From Pengzhenrongella sicca (GTDB lineage Bacteria; Actinomycetota; Actinomycetes; Actinomycetales; Cellulomonadaceae), in NCBI RefSeq assembly GCF_017569225.1, contig NZ_CP071868.1:806001-870000 (forward strand): a DNA stretch of 64,000 bases, given 5' to 3'. Made by a program: the position numbers and the translations under genes. The notes below the pieces were generated by a model. That model did no database searches and was not told where the DNA came from. It saw nothing but the letters and a program-made list of their open reading frames with translations. Positions 1 to 10,551 of this stretch are shown piece by piece. The number at the start of each line of letters is the position of its first letter. The stretch's first letter is position 1.

Positions 1-41
1 CGCCCCGACGGCCCACTCGCGGGACGATGGTCCCAATTGCC

Positions 42-54
42 GACGATCATCGTC
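42..54. promoter_or_regulatory. 13-bp perfect palindrome upstream of the CoA-transferase gene
   Basis: The bases GACGATCATCGTC read the same on both strands around a single central base. The site lies about 160 bases before the first gene and may be an operator for a regulator encoded outside the window. No -35/-10 pair could be placed with confidence. Confidence 0.35.
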
Positions 55-64
55 CGAAATAGTA

Positions 65-143
65 AACGCGGTGTCCGCATCGGGACGTCGGGCCTGCAAG
101 GGCGCGTCCCGATGCCCCAACACTGAAGGCCGAACACCGCGTT
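65..143. repeat. Nested inverted repeat (two 10-bp stems) in the leader of the CoA-transferase operon
   Basis: An outer pair, AACGCGGTGT at 65-74 and ACACCGCGTT at 134-143, encloses an inner pair, GCATCGGGAC at 77-86 and GTCCCGATGC at 106-115. Both stems are perfect and in register, so transcript or single-stranded DNA could fold into a two-stage hairpin with a 19-base loop. It could terminate the preceding gene, attenuate the downstream operon, or be two operators. No T-run follows it. Confidence 0.5.
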
Positions 144-216
144 CTGAACGACGCCGCACCTCTGCATGACCCGCACCTGCGCATGACCCCGCAACTCCAA
201 CGAAGGAGCAGTGCTC

Positions 217-1815
217 GTGGCAACTGTCATCACGGCGGCCGAGGCGGCCGTACTCATCGAAGACGGGGCCACGGTGGCCCTGAGCGGGTTCGGCCTGGCG
301 TGCGTCAACGAGGAGACGCTCATCTCCGTCGAGCAGCGGTTCCTCGAGCACGGGGCGCCGCGCAACCTCACGGTCGTGCACTCCAGCGCCGTCGGCGACC
401 GGCGGACCCGGGGCATGAGCCACTGGGGCCACGAGGGCCTGATCAAGCGCTGGATCGGCGGCATCGCGATCGCGTCGCCCGCCCTGGCGAAGCTGATCCA
501 GGACGACAAGTGCGAGGCGTACAACCTGCCGCAGGGCGTCATCACCCAGCTCTACCGCGAGATCGCCGCGAAGCGTCCGGGGGTCGTGACCAAGGTCGGG
601 ACCGGGACGTTCGTCGACCCGCGGGTCGAGGGAGCGCGGATGTCGGCCTGCTCGGTCGAGGACTACGTCCAGGTCGTCGAGCTCGCGGGCGAGGAGTGGA
701 TGTTCTACCCCTCGTTCCCGATCGACGTCGGGCTGATCCGGGGGACCGTCGCGGACGAGCACGGCAACCTGACCCTGAGCAAGGAGGGCCTCAAGATGGA
801 GGTCCTGCCCATCGCCCAGGCCGCGCACAACAGCGGCGGCATCGTGATCGCCCAGGTCGAGTCGCTCGCCAAGGCCGGGTCGCTCGACCCGAACGACATC
901 CGGGTGCCCGGCGTGCTGGTCGACTACATCGTCGTCTCGGAGCCGGCCAACCACTTCCAGACCGAGAACACGCACTACAACCCGTCCTACTCGGGCCAGG
1001 TGCGCACGCCCCTGTCCGGGGTCGTCTCGATCCCGCTCACCGAGCGCAAGGTCATCGCCCGCCGGTGCGCGATGGAGATGACGCCGGGCACGGTGCTCAA
1101 CCTCGGCGTCGGCATCCCGGCCGACGTCGGCTCGATCGTCGCCGAGGAGGGCGCGAGCAGCGACGTGGTCATGACCACCGAGTCCGGCGCGATCGGCGGG
1201 GTGCCCGCGGGGCTGAAGGACTTCGGCCACGCCTACAACCCCGAGGCGCTCGTCGAGATGCACTCCCAGTTCGACTTCTACGACGGCGGCGGGCTCGACC
1301 TGTGCGTGCTCGGGCTGGCGCAGACCGACCAGCACGGCAACGTCAACGTCTCCAAGTTCGGCGGCCGCGTCGCGGGCGCCGGCGGGTTCATCAACATCTC
1401 CCAGGCGGCCAAGACGCTCGTCTTCGCCGGCACGTTCACGGCCGGCGGCCTCGACGTCGAGATCGTCGAGGGCGCGCTGCAGGTGCGCACCGAGGGCCGG
1501 GCCCGCAAGTTCCTCGACCACGTCGAGCAGATCACGTTCAGCGGCCAGTACGCCGCGGGCACCGGTCAGCGGGTCCTGTACGTGACCGAGCGGGCCGTGT
1601 TCGTGCTGAGCGACGGGTCGATGACGCTCATCGAGATCGCCCCGGGCGTCGACCTGCAGACGCAGGTGCTCGACCTGATGGACTTCGCCCCCACGATCTC
1701 CCCGGACCTCGCCCTGATGCCCGCCGGCATCTTCCGCGAGACCTGGGGCGAGCTTGCCGCCCACATCCACTCCCCGCGGCCGGCACTGGCGCCGGCGCTC
1801 ACCGGAAGGCCCTGA
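217..1815 (+). CDS. Family I acyl-CoA:carboxylate CoA-transferase, fused alpha-beta form (YdiF/acetate-propionate CoA-transferase type)
   Basis: The 532-residue product carries both CoA-transferase halves in one chain, the usual length for this type. The beta-like half contains TTESGAIGG with Glu322, the expected catalytic glutamate that forms the glutamyl-CoA intermediate. It should move CoA between a short acyl-CoA and a free acid in the cytoplasm. The GTG at 217 is preferred to the in-frame GTG at 211 because AAGGAG at 203-208 is 8 bases away from the former and only 2 from the latter. It is followed after 2 bases by a carboxylate-type carrier and then an acyl-CoA ligase, so the three probably take up and activate an organic acid. 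The substrate cannot be read from sequence. Confidence 0.85.
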   Translation: MATVITAAEAAVLIEDGATVALSGFGLACVNEETLISVEQRFLEHGAPRNLTVVHSSAVGDRRTRGMSHWGHEGLIKRWIGGIAIASPALAKLIQDDKCEAYNLPQGVITQLYREIAAKRPGVVTKVGTGTFVDPRVEGARMSACSVEDYVQVVELAGEEWMFYPSFPIDVGLIRGTVADEHGNLTLSKEGLKMEVLPIAQAAHNSGGIVIAQVESLAKAGSLDPNDIRVPGVLVDYIVVSEPANHFQTENTHYNPSYSGQVRTPLSGVVSIPLTERKVIARRCAMEMTPGTVLNLGVGIPADVGSIVAEEGASSDVVMTTESGAIGGVPAGLKDFGHAYNPEALVEMHSQFDFYDGGGLDLCVLGLAQTDQHGNVNVSKFGGRVAGAGGFINISQAAKTLVFAGTFTAGGLDVEIVEGALQVRTEGRARKFLDHVEQITFSGQYAAGTGQRVLYVTERAVFVLSDGSMTLIEIAPGVDLQTQVLDLMDFAPTISPDLALMPAGIFRETWGELAAHIHSPRPALAPALTGRP

Positions 1816-1817
1816 CC

Positions 1818-3095
1818 ATGGCGACCACCGCCGCTCCCACGATCAACCGCTGGGCGGTGCTGTGGGGATCGGTCGCGATCCTCATGTGCACGGGCGCCAT
1901 CTACGCGTTCTCGGTGTTCGCGGGCCCGCTCGCCGCCGAGCACGGCTGGACGATGCCCGCCGTCATGCTCGCGTTCGGCATCAACGGTGCCATCAGCCCC
2001 ATCCCGATGATCCTCGGCGGGTACATCGTCGACCGGGGCGGGGCCCGCTACTCGATCCTCGCGGGCGGGCTGCTGTTCGCGGCCGGCTTCATCCTCGCGG
2101 GCCTCGCGACCACCACGACCCAGCTCTACCTGACCTACGGCATCGTCGCCGGCATCGGGCAGGGCCTGGCGTACTCCGGCTGCCTGAGCAACACGCTCAA
2201 GTTCTTCCCGGACCGCCGCGGCCAGGCCGCCGGCCTGATCACGGGCGGGATGGGGATGGCCGCCGTCGTCGCCGCCCCCGTCGCGAGCTGGCTGATCCGC
2301 GAGCACGGGATCGGCACGGCGTTCGTCGCGATGGGCTCCGTGTACGCGGTCGTCGTCGTGATCGGCTCCCTGTTCGTCCGGGTCGCCCCGGTCGGCTACG
2401 CCCCGGCCGGCTGGACGCCGCCCACGGGCGCCGGGCCCGCCGTCGCCGTCCCCTTCACCGGCATGCTGCGCACGTCGACGTTCTACTTCATCCTCGTGCT
2501 GCTCGCGCTCGGCGCGTTCTCCGGCCTCATGATCGCCGCGAACGCCTCGGGCATCGGCCAGGGCATGTTCGGCCTGACCGCCGCGACCGCGGCGCTGTTC
2601 GTCAGCGCCTACGCCGCCTCGAACATGCTCGGCCGCGTCGTGTGGGGCGCGGTGTCCGACCGCATCGGGTACCTCAACGCGCTCAAGCTGATCTACGCCG
2701 TCGTCGCCGCCTCGATGCTGGTGCTGGTGACGGTCTCCTCCGTCGCGGGCTTCGCCGTCGGCATCGTCGGGCTCGGCCTGTGCTTCGGCGGCGTCATGGG
2801 CGTCTTCCCGGCGCTGGTGATGAAGAGCTTCGGGCCCCGGTTCCAGGGGATCAACTACGGCATCGTGTTCTCGGCGTACGCCGTCACGGCCTACTTCGCC
2901 CCGAGCTTCGCAGCGCGGATCGGCGCGGCGCACGACGGCGACTTCACGACGGCGTTCGTCATCGCGATCGGGCTGGCGCTCGCGGGCCTCGTGGTCGCGT
3001 TCGTGTTCACCGCGGTGCAGCGCGCGCAGGTCGCCGCGCAGGCGGCCCAGGCGGCGGACGGCCAGGCGCCGGTGGTGGCCGGGACGCGTGCCTGA
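1818..3095 (+). CDS. MFS transporter, OFA (oxalate/formate antiporter) family
   Basis: This 425-residue integral membrane protein has the length and hydrophobic pattern of a 12-helix MFS carrier. The N-terminal segment WAVLWGSVAILMCTGAIYAF and the loop motif GGYIVDRGGAR are typical of the OFA branch, which moves small carboxylates. Its ATG lies 2 bases after the CoA-transferase stop, so the pair is translationally linked, and its end overlaps the next gene by 8 bases. Context suggests import of the acid that is then CoA-activated. A monocarboxylate carrier role is equally possible. Confidence 0.85.
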   Translation: MATTAAPTINRWAVLWGSVAILMCTGAIYAFSVFAGPLAAEHGWTMPAVMLAFGINGAISPIPMILGGYIVDRGGARYSILAGGLLFAAGFILAGLATTTTQLYLTYGIVAGIGQGLAYSGCLSNTLKFFPDRRGQAAGLITGGMGMAAVVAAPVASWLIREHGIGTAFVAMGSVYAVVVVIGSLFVRVAPVGYAPAGWTPPTGAGPAVAVPFTGMLRTSTFYFILVLLALGAFSGLMIAANASGIGQGMFGLTAATAALFVSAYAASNMLGRVVWGAVSDRIGYLNALKLIYAVVAASMLVLVTVSSVAGFAVGIVGLGLCFGGVMGVFPALVMKSFGPRFQGINYGIVFSAYAVTAYFAPSFAARIGAAHDGDFTTAFVIAIGLALAGLVVAFVFTAVQRAQVAAQAAQAADGQAPVVAGTRA

Positions 3096-4704
3096 CGTCG
3101 ACATCAGCCCGGCGCGCGCCGTTGCGCTGCTCGCGCGGCGCGCGCCGGGCACGGCGTCGATCGTGTGCGCCGACCGGACCCTGAGCGCGGCGCAGGTGCA
3201 CGCCGGCGTGACGCGGATGGCCGGCGTCCTCGCGGGCGTCGGCGTCCGCGCGGGGGACCGGGTGGCGTACCTCGGGCGCAACAGCCCGAGCGCGCTCGTC
3301 CTGCTGCTCGCCTGCGCGCACCTCGGCGCGGTCTACGTGCCGGTGAACTTCCGGCTGGCCCCGCGCGAGATCGGCTACGTGCTCCGGCACAGCGGGGCGC
3401 GCACCGTGCTGGTCGAGCCCGAGCTCGCCGCCGCCTGCGAGCCGCTCGACCGGGGCGGCCCGCCGCGGCGCTGGCTGCTCGCGGACGATGCCGCGACCGG
3501 CGCCCCGGCCGCGCCGCGCGCGGGGTGGTTGCGTCCGATCGACGTCGCCGTCGACGTCGGCGTGGACGTGCCGGGGGTCCGCCGGACGTTCGACGACCTG
3601 GCCGTGCTCATGTACACCTCGGGCACCACCGGCCGGCCCAAGGGCGTGATGCTCACGCACGGCAACCTGTGGTGGTCGGGCGTGAACATGGACGAGGTGC
3701 TCGACACCCGGCGCGACGACGTCAACCTCGCCGTGGCGCCGATGTTCCACATCGGCGGCCTGAACGCGTTCGCGCTGCGCACGCTCGTGCGGGGCGGGAC
3801 CGTCGTCGTGCGCCGTACGTTCGACGCCGAGCGCACCCTGGCCGACCTGGCGGGCGGCCGCATCACGACCGTCTTCGGGGTGCCCACGATGTTCGCGGCC
3901 GTTGCCCGCTGCGAGGGCTTCGCGGTCGCGGACCTGTCCGGGGTCCGGGTCGCGCTCATCGCCGGGTCCGCGGTGCCGCCGTCGCTCATCCACGCCTTCG
4001 CCGAGCGCGGCCTGCCGCTGCAGCAGTCGTGGGGGATGACGGAGACCTCGCCCGGGTGCACCTTCGTGCCGCGCGAGCTCGCGCTCGCGAAGGCCGGCTC
4101 GGCCGGGCTCCCGCTGCCGGACACCGAGCTCCGGCTCGTCGACCCCGCCACCGGGACCACCGTCGCGGCCGCGGGCGCGACCGGCGAGCTGTTCGTCCGC
4201 GGCCCGAACGTGACGCCCGGCTACTGGAACGATCCCGACGCGACCCGCGCGGCCCTCACGACGGACGGCTGGCTGCGCTCGGGCGACCTCGCCCAGTTCG
4301 ACGACGACGGGTGGATCTCGATCGTTGGCCGGCGCAGCACGATGATCAACACCGGCGGCGAGAACGTGTACCCGGCCGAGGTCGAGCGCGCCCTGACGCA
4401 TCTGCCGGGGATCACCGGGGTCGCCGTCGTCGGTGTCCCGGACCCCGCGTGGGGCGAGAGCGTGCTGGCGGTGCTGGAGTGCCCTGCGGGGACGACGCCG
4501 CCGCTCGCCGACGTCCGGGCCTTCGCCGCGCTCGGGCTGGCCCGGTACAAGCTGCCGTCGCAGGTGCTCGGTATGTGCCGGCTGCCGCGCACCGAGTCCG
4601 GCAAGGTCGACCAGGTCGCGCTGCGCTCGCTCGCGGCGGCCGCCGCGGCCGGTGCCGCGACCGCAGCCGCCGACACCGGCGTCGCCGTCGTCGCCGCGGG
4701 CTAG
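3088..4704 (+). CDS. AMP-forming acyl-CoA synthetase (class I adenylate-forming ligase)
   Basis: The 538-residue protein has the complete motif set of the ANL superfamily. The phosphate-binding loop YTSGTTGRPKG begins near residue 176, the hinge region WLRSGDLAQFDDDGW is near 395, and the C-terminal catalytic lysine is Lys506 in ESGKVDQ. It would activate a carboxylic acid to the acyl-adenylate and then the CoA thioester. The start is the GTG at 3088, overlapping the MFS stop by 8 bases. Together with the CoA-transferase this gives two independent CoA-loading routes in one operon. The C-terminus is an alanine-rich tail. Substrate is undetermined; medium-chain or aromatic acids are possible. 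Confidence 0.85.
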   Translation: MPDVDISPARAVALLARRAPGTASIVCADRTLSAAQVHAGVTRMAGVLAGVGVRAGDRVAYLGRNSPSALVLLLACAHLGAVYVPVNFRLAPREIGYVLRHSGARTVLVEPELAAACEPLDRGGPPRRWLLADDAATGAPAAPRAGWLRPIDVAVDVGVDVPGVRRTFDDLAVLMYTSGTTGRPKGVMLTHGNLWWSGVNMDEVLDTRRDDVNLAVAPMFHIGGLNAFALRTLVRGGTVVVRRTFDAERTLADLAGGRITTVFGVPTMFAAVARCEGFAVADLSGVRVALIAGSAVPPSLIHAFAERGLPLQQSWGMTETSPGCTFVPRELALAKAGSAGLPLPDTELRLVDPATGTTVAAAGATGELFVRGPNVTPGYWNDPDATRAALTTDGWLRSGDLAQFDDDGWISIVGRRSTMINTGGENVYPAEVERALTHLPGITGVAVVGVPDPAWGESVLAVLECPAGTTPPLADVRAFAALGLARYKLPSQVLGMCRLPRTESGKVDQVALRSLAAAAAAGAATAAADTGVAVVAAG

Positions 4705-5250
4705 CCGGTCCGGCCCCAGTTCCGGATCGTCTCGCGCACCCAGAACAGGGTGATCAGCGCGATCTGCCACCACTCGGCCACGGCGACGTGGTAGCCCTCG
4801 ACCAGCAGGTAAGCGAGCCCGAGGACGACCGGCCCGCCGACGACCATGAGGACCGAGATCAGGCCTCGCGGGCGCTCTCGGTCGCGTTCGTCGTCCTGAT
4901 CGTCTTCCGCATCGTGCAGGGCACCGAGTTCGCCTGGGTGCACTACGCCGTGACGTTTCGTCGAGACCCGGATCCCGTTCACCATCTCCGCGCGCACCAG
5001 CGGGTCGGAGATGCCCCGCAGGGTCTCGTCCAGGTTGGTCGGCACGAACGCGACGAACAGCGCCTAGAAGCCGGCCAGGTTCAGCGCGTCGTCCTCGAGC
5101 GGGCGACCGCGGTAGGCGATCAGGCACACCGCGATGCCGACCAGCGCGCCGACGAACACATCCCGCAACGGCCCCACAGGTAGTTCGCACTGATGGAGCC
5201 CTCGAAGGTGCCGACGAGTGCCCTGGCCGGAATCGTCGCGCCCGGCGCCC
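4701..5250 (-). pseudogene. Decayed gene for an uncharacterised multi-pass membrane protein, with an internal 91-bp inversion
   Basis: Hydrophobic segments typical of one membrane protein are spread over several frames on the minus strand. Reading from the N-terminal side, the remnant TFEGSISANYLWG ends in a one-base deletion near 5170; the frame resumes as RDVFVGALVGIAVCLIAYRG and stops at an in-frame TAG (5066-5064), then continues ALFVAFVPTNLDETL. After GIRVS the minus strand becomes strongly charged between about 4881 and 4961, while the opposite strand there encodes a hydrophobic helix (VAFVVLIVFRIVQG). Flipping 4876-4966, which is bounded by TCTCG and CGAGA, restores one frame through both junctions to the C-terminal helices ending RETIRNWGRTG. 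No intact start was found. The family was not recognised. Confidence 0.7.
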
Positions 5251-5282
5251 GGCGCCGGCCGCGTCCAGGACAGCCGGGTCAT

Positions 5283-5340
5283 GTGGACAGGACCGCGGGG
5301 ACCGTGCTCTAATGTCCACCAGCGGATTGAATCGATTCAA
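5283..5340 (+). promoter_or_regulatory. Promoter and LacI-type operator of the rhamnose operon
   Basis: TTGAATCGATTCAA at 5327-5340 is a perfect 14-bp palindrome with a central CG, the form of LacI-family operators. It lies 12 bases before the rhaM start and downstream of a possible promoter (TGGACA at 5284-5289 and TCTAAT at 5308-5313). A second inverted pair, GTGGACA at 5283-5289 and TGTCCAC at 5313-5319, brackets that promoter. The likely ligand is the LacI protein encoded at 12875-13912; this is inferred from position. Confidence 0.6.
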
Positions 5341-5352
5341 GGGAGAATCTCG

Positions 5353-5739
5353 ATGGGCGCCGACCTCAGCGCGCAGCACGATGGCGCCCCGTGGACCGTC
5401 ACCTCCGCGAGCACCTCCCTGGACGCCTCGGCAGCCGCACGCCGATGCTTCCTGCTCCAGATCCGGCCCGAGCTGCTGGCCGAGTACGTCGCGGACCACC
5501 AGCGCGTGTGGCCCGAGATGCTTGAGGCCCTGTCCCGCACCGGCTGGCGCAACTACTCGCTCTTCCTGCGAGCCGACGACGGCCTCGTCGTCGGCTACTT
5601 CGAGTCCGCCGACCCCGACGCCGCGTTGGGCGGCATGGAGCTCGAGGACGTCAACCGGCGGTGGCAGGACTCGATGGCGCGGTACTTCGTGCCGGGCACG
5701 TCGCTGCAGCAGCTGGAGCAGTACTTCTACCGGCCCTAG
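5353..5739 (+). CDS. rhaM: L-rhamnose mutarotase
   Basis: The 128-residue protein matches the small ferredoxin-like L-rhamnose mutarotase family, which interconverts the alpha and beta anomers of L-rhamnose before isomerisation. The core begins CFLLQIRPELLAEYVADHQR and contains VWPEMLEALSRTGWRNYSLF; the conserved histidine of the active site is in ADHQRVWP. It is slightly longer than the usual ~105 residues through an N-terminal extension of about 28 residues. The ATG at 5353 follows GGGAGA. It is the first gene of the rhamnose operon, directly behind the palindromic operator. Confidence 0.9.
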   Translation: MGADLSAQHDGAPWTVTSASTSLDASAAARRCFLLQIRPELLAEYVADHQRVWPEMLEALSRTGWRNYSLFLRADDGLVVGYFESADPDAALGGMELEDVNRRWQDSMARYFVPGTSLQQLEQYFYRP

Positions 5740-5859
5740 GCCGACACCGACCGCACGACCCGCTAGACCCCCACGACTGCACGACCCGCACGACCGCCCG
5801 ACCCGCACGTCCCTACCGGACGAGTTTTCCTCGCCATTGGCGCCGAAGGAGATCAGGAC

Positions 5860-7205
<1,346 letters not shown>

Positions 7206-7209
<4 letters not shown>

Positions 7210-8351
7210 CGATCCCGAAGCAGTGGCCGGTCAAGCACAGCCCGCTGCTGCGGGCGCCGGAGCGGTTCATCTCCCGCGACGCGATCGACGAGCTGGTCCA
7301 CCGCCTGACCGACAACCTGGTCGCCATCACTGACGAGACGGGGGAGTTCCTCCTGCGGCTCGACGACGGCCGGGTCATCGACACCAAGGGCTGGTCGGGC
7401 TGGGAGTGGACCCACGGCATCGGCCTGTACGGGATCTGGCAGTACTACGACCAGACCGGCGACGCCGCGATGCGGGACATCGTCGACTCCTGGTTCACCG
7501 CGCGGCTGGCCGAGGGCACCACCAAGAACGTCAACACGATGGCGCCGTTCCTGACCCTGGCCTACCGGTACGAGGAGTCGGGCGACCGGTCGCTGCTGCC
7601 GTGGCTCGACTCCTGGGCCGAGTGGGCGATGCGCGCGATGCCGCGCACGCCGCACGGCGGCATGCAGCACCTCACGCTGGCCGAGGAGAACCACCACCAG
7701 CTGTGGGACGACACCCTGATGATGACGGTGCTGCCCCTGGCCAAGATCGGCCTGCTGCTCGACCGGCCGGACTACGTCCGGGAGGCGACGTTCCAGTTCC
7801 TCACCCACGTCGCCTACCTGATGGACCGCGAGACGGGGCTGTGGTTCCACGGCTGGTCGTTCGAGGGCAACCACAACTTCGCCAAGGCCCGCTGGGCCCG
7901 CGGGAACTCGTGGCTGACCATGGTCATCCCCGACTTCCTCGAGCTCGTGGACCTGCCGAAGCACGACCCGGTGCGCCGGTTCCTCATCGAGGTCCTGGAC
8001 GCCCACGTCGCGGCCCTCGCCGCGCTGCAGGCCGACACCGGGTTGTGGCACACGCTCCTGGACGACCCGCAGTCGTACTGCGAGGCGTCCGCGACGGCGG
8101 GGTTCGCCTACGGGATCCTCAAGGCCGTCCGCAAGGGCTACCTCGACCCGGCGTACGCCCCGGTGGCCGAGAAGGCGGTCCAGGGGATCGTCGCGAACAT
8201 CTCCGCCGACGGCGAGCTGCAGCAGGTCTCGTTCGGCACCGGGATGGGGCCGGACCTGGACTTCTACCGGGCGATCCCCCGCACCTCGATGCCCTACGGG
8301 CAGGCGATGGCGATTCTGTGCCTCGCGGAGTACCGGCGCACGTACTACTGA
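7206..8351 (+). CDS. GH105 unsaturated rhamnogalacturonyl hydrolase
   Basis: The 381-residue protein has the (alpha/alpha)6-barrel pattern of GH88/GH105 enzymes: WDDTLMMTVLPLAKIG near residue 170, ARGNSWLTM near 230, YCEASATAGFAYGILKA, and the terminal MPYGQAMAILCLAEY. GH105 enzymes remove the 4,5-unsaturated galacturonic acid from the non-reducing end of rhamnogalacturonan lyase products, releasing rhamnose for the enzymes encoded downstream. No signal peptide is visible, so it acts inside the cell on imported disaccharide. The GTG at 7206 overlaps the transporter stop by 4 bases (GTGA). Confidence 0.85.
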
Positions 8352-8410
8352 GCCCGACGACGCCGCGCCCGGCAGCTGGCGCGACCACCGAACCGATTGA
8401 AGGAGCACCC

Positions 8411-9280
8411 ATGAGACTCGTCAGCGTTGACCTCGACGGCGACGAACGGCCCGGCGCCGTCGTGGCCGGACCCGACGGCGTCGACCGGGTGCTGGACCTG
8501 GTCGCGGTCACGGGCGTCGCGACGCTCGCCGAGCTCCTGGCCGACGACGTCGCGCTCGCCGCCGCGCGGACCGCGGCCGGGCGGGCCGACGTCGGCGACC
8601 TGCCGCCGCTGGCCGACGTGCAGCTCGCGCCGCCGGTGCGCCCGGCGATCATCCTGTGCCTGGGCTACAACTACCTGGGCCACACCGAGGCCGGGCTCGG
8701 GCAGGAGCCGTACCCGAACGTCTTCATCAAGACGCCGAACGTGATCGGCGCCCCGGGCGCCCCGGTCGTGATGCCCCGCGCCGCGACGGAGGTGGACTAC
8801 GAGGGCGAGATCGCCGTCGTCATCGGTACGACCGCGAAGAACGTCGACGAGGCCGACGCGATGGCGCACGTCGCGGGGTACACGCTGTTCAACGACGTGT
8901 CCGACCGCGGCTGGCAGAACCGCGCGAGCCAGTGGGCGCTCGGCAAGAGCATCGACGGCTTCGGCCCGCTCGGCCCGTGGATCGTCACGGCCGACGAGGT
9001 GCCGGACCTCGCGGGCCGGCAGATGGAGGTCGAGCGCGAGGGCGTCGTGACCGTGCGGGCCAGCACCGACGCGATGGTCTACGGCGTCGCGTTCCTCGTG
9101 CACTACCTCTCCCAGATCATCACGCTGCGCCCCGGCGACCTCATCTCGACCGGCACCCCGGCCCGGGCGCCGGAGGTCCAGGCGCTGCACCTGCCGCTCA
9201 CCCACGGGGAGACCGTGACGGTCCGGGTGACCGGGCTCGGCGAGCTCACGACCACGTTCGTCTCGGCGGAGCGCCTCTGA
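8411..9280 (+). CDS. Fumarylacetoacetate hydrolase (FAH) family protein
   Basis: The 289-residue protein has the FAH fold with the metal-binding acids in EVDYEGEIAVVIG and the following FNDVSDRGWQNRASQW and LGKSIDGFGPLGPW. The family cleaves C-C bonds of acylpyruvates or decarboxylates or hydrates keto acids, using Mg2+ or Mn2+. The ATG at 8411 follows GAAGGAG. In oxidative rhamnose pathways a FAH enzyme hydrolyses 2,4-diketo-3-deoxy-L-rhamnonate, but no dehydrogenases of that route are present; the operon encodes the isomerase-kinase-aldolase route instead. It may process an unsaturated uronate-derived keto acid released by the GH105 enzyme. The role is open. Confidence 0.8.
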   Translation: MRLVSVDLDGDERPGAVVAGPDGVDRVLDLVAVTGVATLAELLADDVALAAARTAAGRADVGDLPPLADVQLAPPVRPAIILCLGYNYLGHTEAGLGQEPYPNVFIKTPNVIGAPGAPVVMPRAATEVDYEGEIAVVIGTTAKNVDEADAMAHVAGYTLFNDVSDRGWQNRASQWALGKSIDGFGPLGPWIVTADEVPDLAGRQMEVEREGVVTVRASTDAMVYGVAFLVHYLSQIITLRPGDLISTGTPARAPEVQALHLPLTHGETVTVRVTGLGELTTTFVSAERL

Positions 9281-9341
9281 CGCACCCCGCCCAGCGCGCC
9301 TCGCGCGCACCCCGCACCTCGATCGAAGGAGCACCACCCGC

Positions 9342-10547
9342 ATGACTGCCACCGACACCACCGCCCGAGGCGGCGCCAGCGCGGACGCCCGCGCCGACGT
9401 CGTCGCCGCGCTGCGCGCCCAGACGATCGAGGTGCCCTCGTGGGCCTTCGGCAACTCGGGGACCCGCTTCAAGGTCTTCCCGCACGCCGGGGTGCCGCGC
9501 GACCCGTACGAGAAGCTCGCCGACGCCGGCCAGGTCAACCTCTACACGGGGATCGCGCCGCGGGTGTCGCTGCACATCCCGTGGGACAAGGTCGAGGACT
9601 ACGACGACCTCGCGCGGCACGCGAAGGAGCAGGGCGTCTCGATCGGGGCCATCAACTCCAACCTCTTCCAGGACGACGACTACATGCTCGGCTCGCTGAC
9701 GCACGCGTCGCCGCGCATCCGGGCCAAGGCCGTCGCCCACCACCTCGAGTGCATCGAGATCATGCGCGCGACCGGGTCCCGCGACCTGAAGATCTGGCTG
9801 CCGGACGGCACGAACTACCCCGGCCAGGACTCCATCAGCGGCCGGCAGGACCGCCTCGCGGAGAGCCTCGCCGAGATCTACGCGGCCCTCGGCGCCGACC
9901 AGCGCCTGATCCTCGAGTACAAGTTCTTCGAGCCGTACACCTACACGATGGACATCCCCGACTGGGGCACGTCCCTGCTGCACTGCCTGGCGCTGGGGGA
10001 GCGCGCGATGGTCGTGCTCGACACCGGCCACCACGCCCCGAACACCAACATCGAGTTCATCGTCGCGCAGCTGCTGCGCGCCGGGCGGCTCGGGGCCTTC
10101 GACTTCAACTCCCGGTTCTACGCCGACGACGACATGATGGTCGGGGCGGCGGACCCGTTCCAGCTGTTCCGGATCATGTACGAGATCACCTCGAACGGGG
10201 CCCTCGCGGCCGACTCCGGCGTCAGCTTCATGCTCGACCAGAACCACAACATCGAGCCCAAGATCCAGGGCCAGATCCGGTCGATCATGAACATCCAGGA
10301 GGCCACCGCCAAGGCGCTCCTCGTCGACGCCGAGGCCCTGCTGGCCGCCCAGCTCGCGGGCGACGTGCTCGGCGCGAACTCGCTGTTCATGGACGCCTAC
10401 AACACGGACGTGCGCCCGCTGCTCGCGGACATCCGCGCCGCGCAGGGCCTCGCGCCCGACCCGATCGCGGCCTTCACCGCGAGCGGCTACGTGGCGAAGG
10501 TCGCCGCCGAGCGCGTGGGCGGCACCCAGGCCGGCTGGGGCGCGTGA
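9342..10547 (+). CDS. rhaI: L-rhamnose isomerase, RhaI (Pseudomonas/actinobacterial) type
   Basis: The 401-residue TIM-barrel protein converts L-rhamnose to L-rhamnulose. Metal-site segments are visible: EYKFFEPYTYTMDIPDWG, VVLDTGHHAPNTNIE, FDFNSRFYADDDMMVG and MLDQNHNIEPKIQGQ, which supply the Glu, Asp and His ligands for two Mn2+ ions. Length and sequence are those of the RhaI group, not of E. coli RhaA. The ATG at 9342 lies behind GAAGGAG at 9325-9331. It is followed after 4 bases by the kinase. Confidence 0.92.
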   Translation: MTATDTTARGGASADARADVVAALRAQTIEVPSWAFGNSGTRFKVFPHAGVPRDPYEKLADAGQVNLYTGIAPRVSLHIPWDKVEDYDDLARHAKEQGVSIGAINSNLFQDDDYMLGSLTHASPRIRAKAVAHHLECIEIMRATGSRDLKIWLPDGTNYPGQDSISGRQDRLAESLAEIYAALGADQRLILEYKFFEPYTYTMDIPDWGTSLLHCLALGERAMVVLDTGHHAPNTNIEFIVAQLLRAGRLGAFDFNSRFYADDDMMVGAADPFQLFRIMYEITSNGALAADSGVSFMLDQNHNIEPKIQGQIRSIMNIQEATAKALLVDAEALLAAQLAGDVLGANSLFMDAYNTDVRPLLADIRAAQGLAPDPIAAFTASGYVAKVAAERVGGTQAGWGA

Positions 10548-10551
10548 GCCG

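Noticed and set aside
4876-4966. A site-specific invertible DNA switch
   Set aside because: The flanking inverted repeats are only 5 bp, there is no recombinase gene nearby, and other lesions in the same gene indicate decay; a one-time inversion is simpler.
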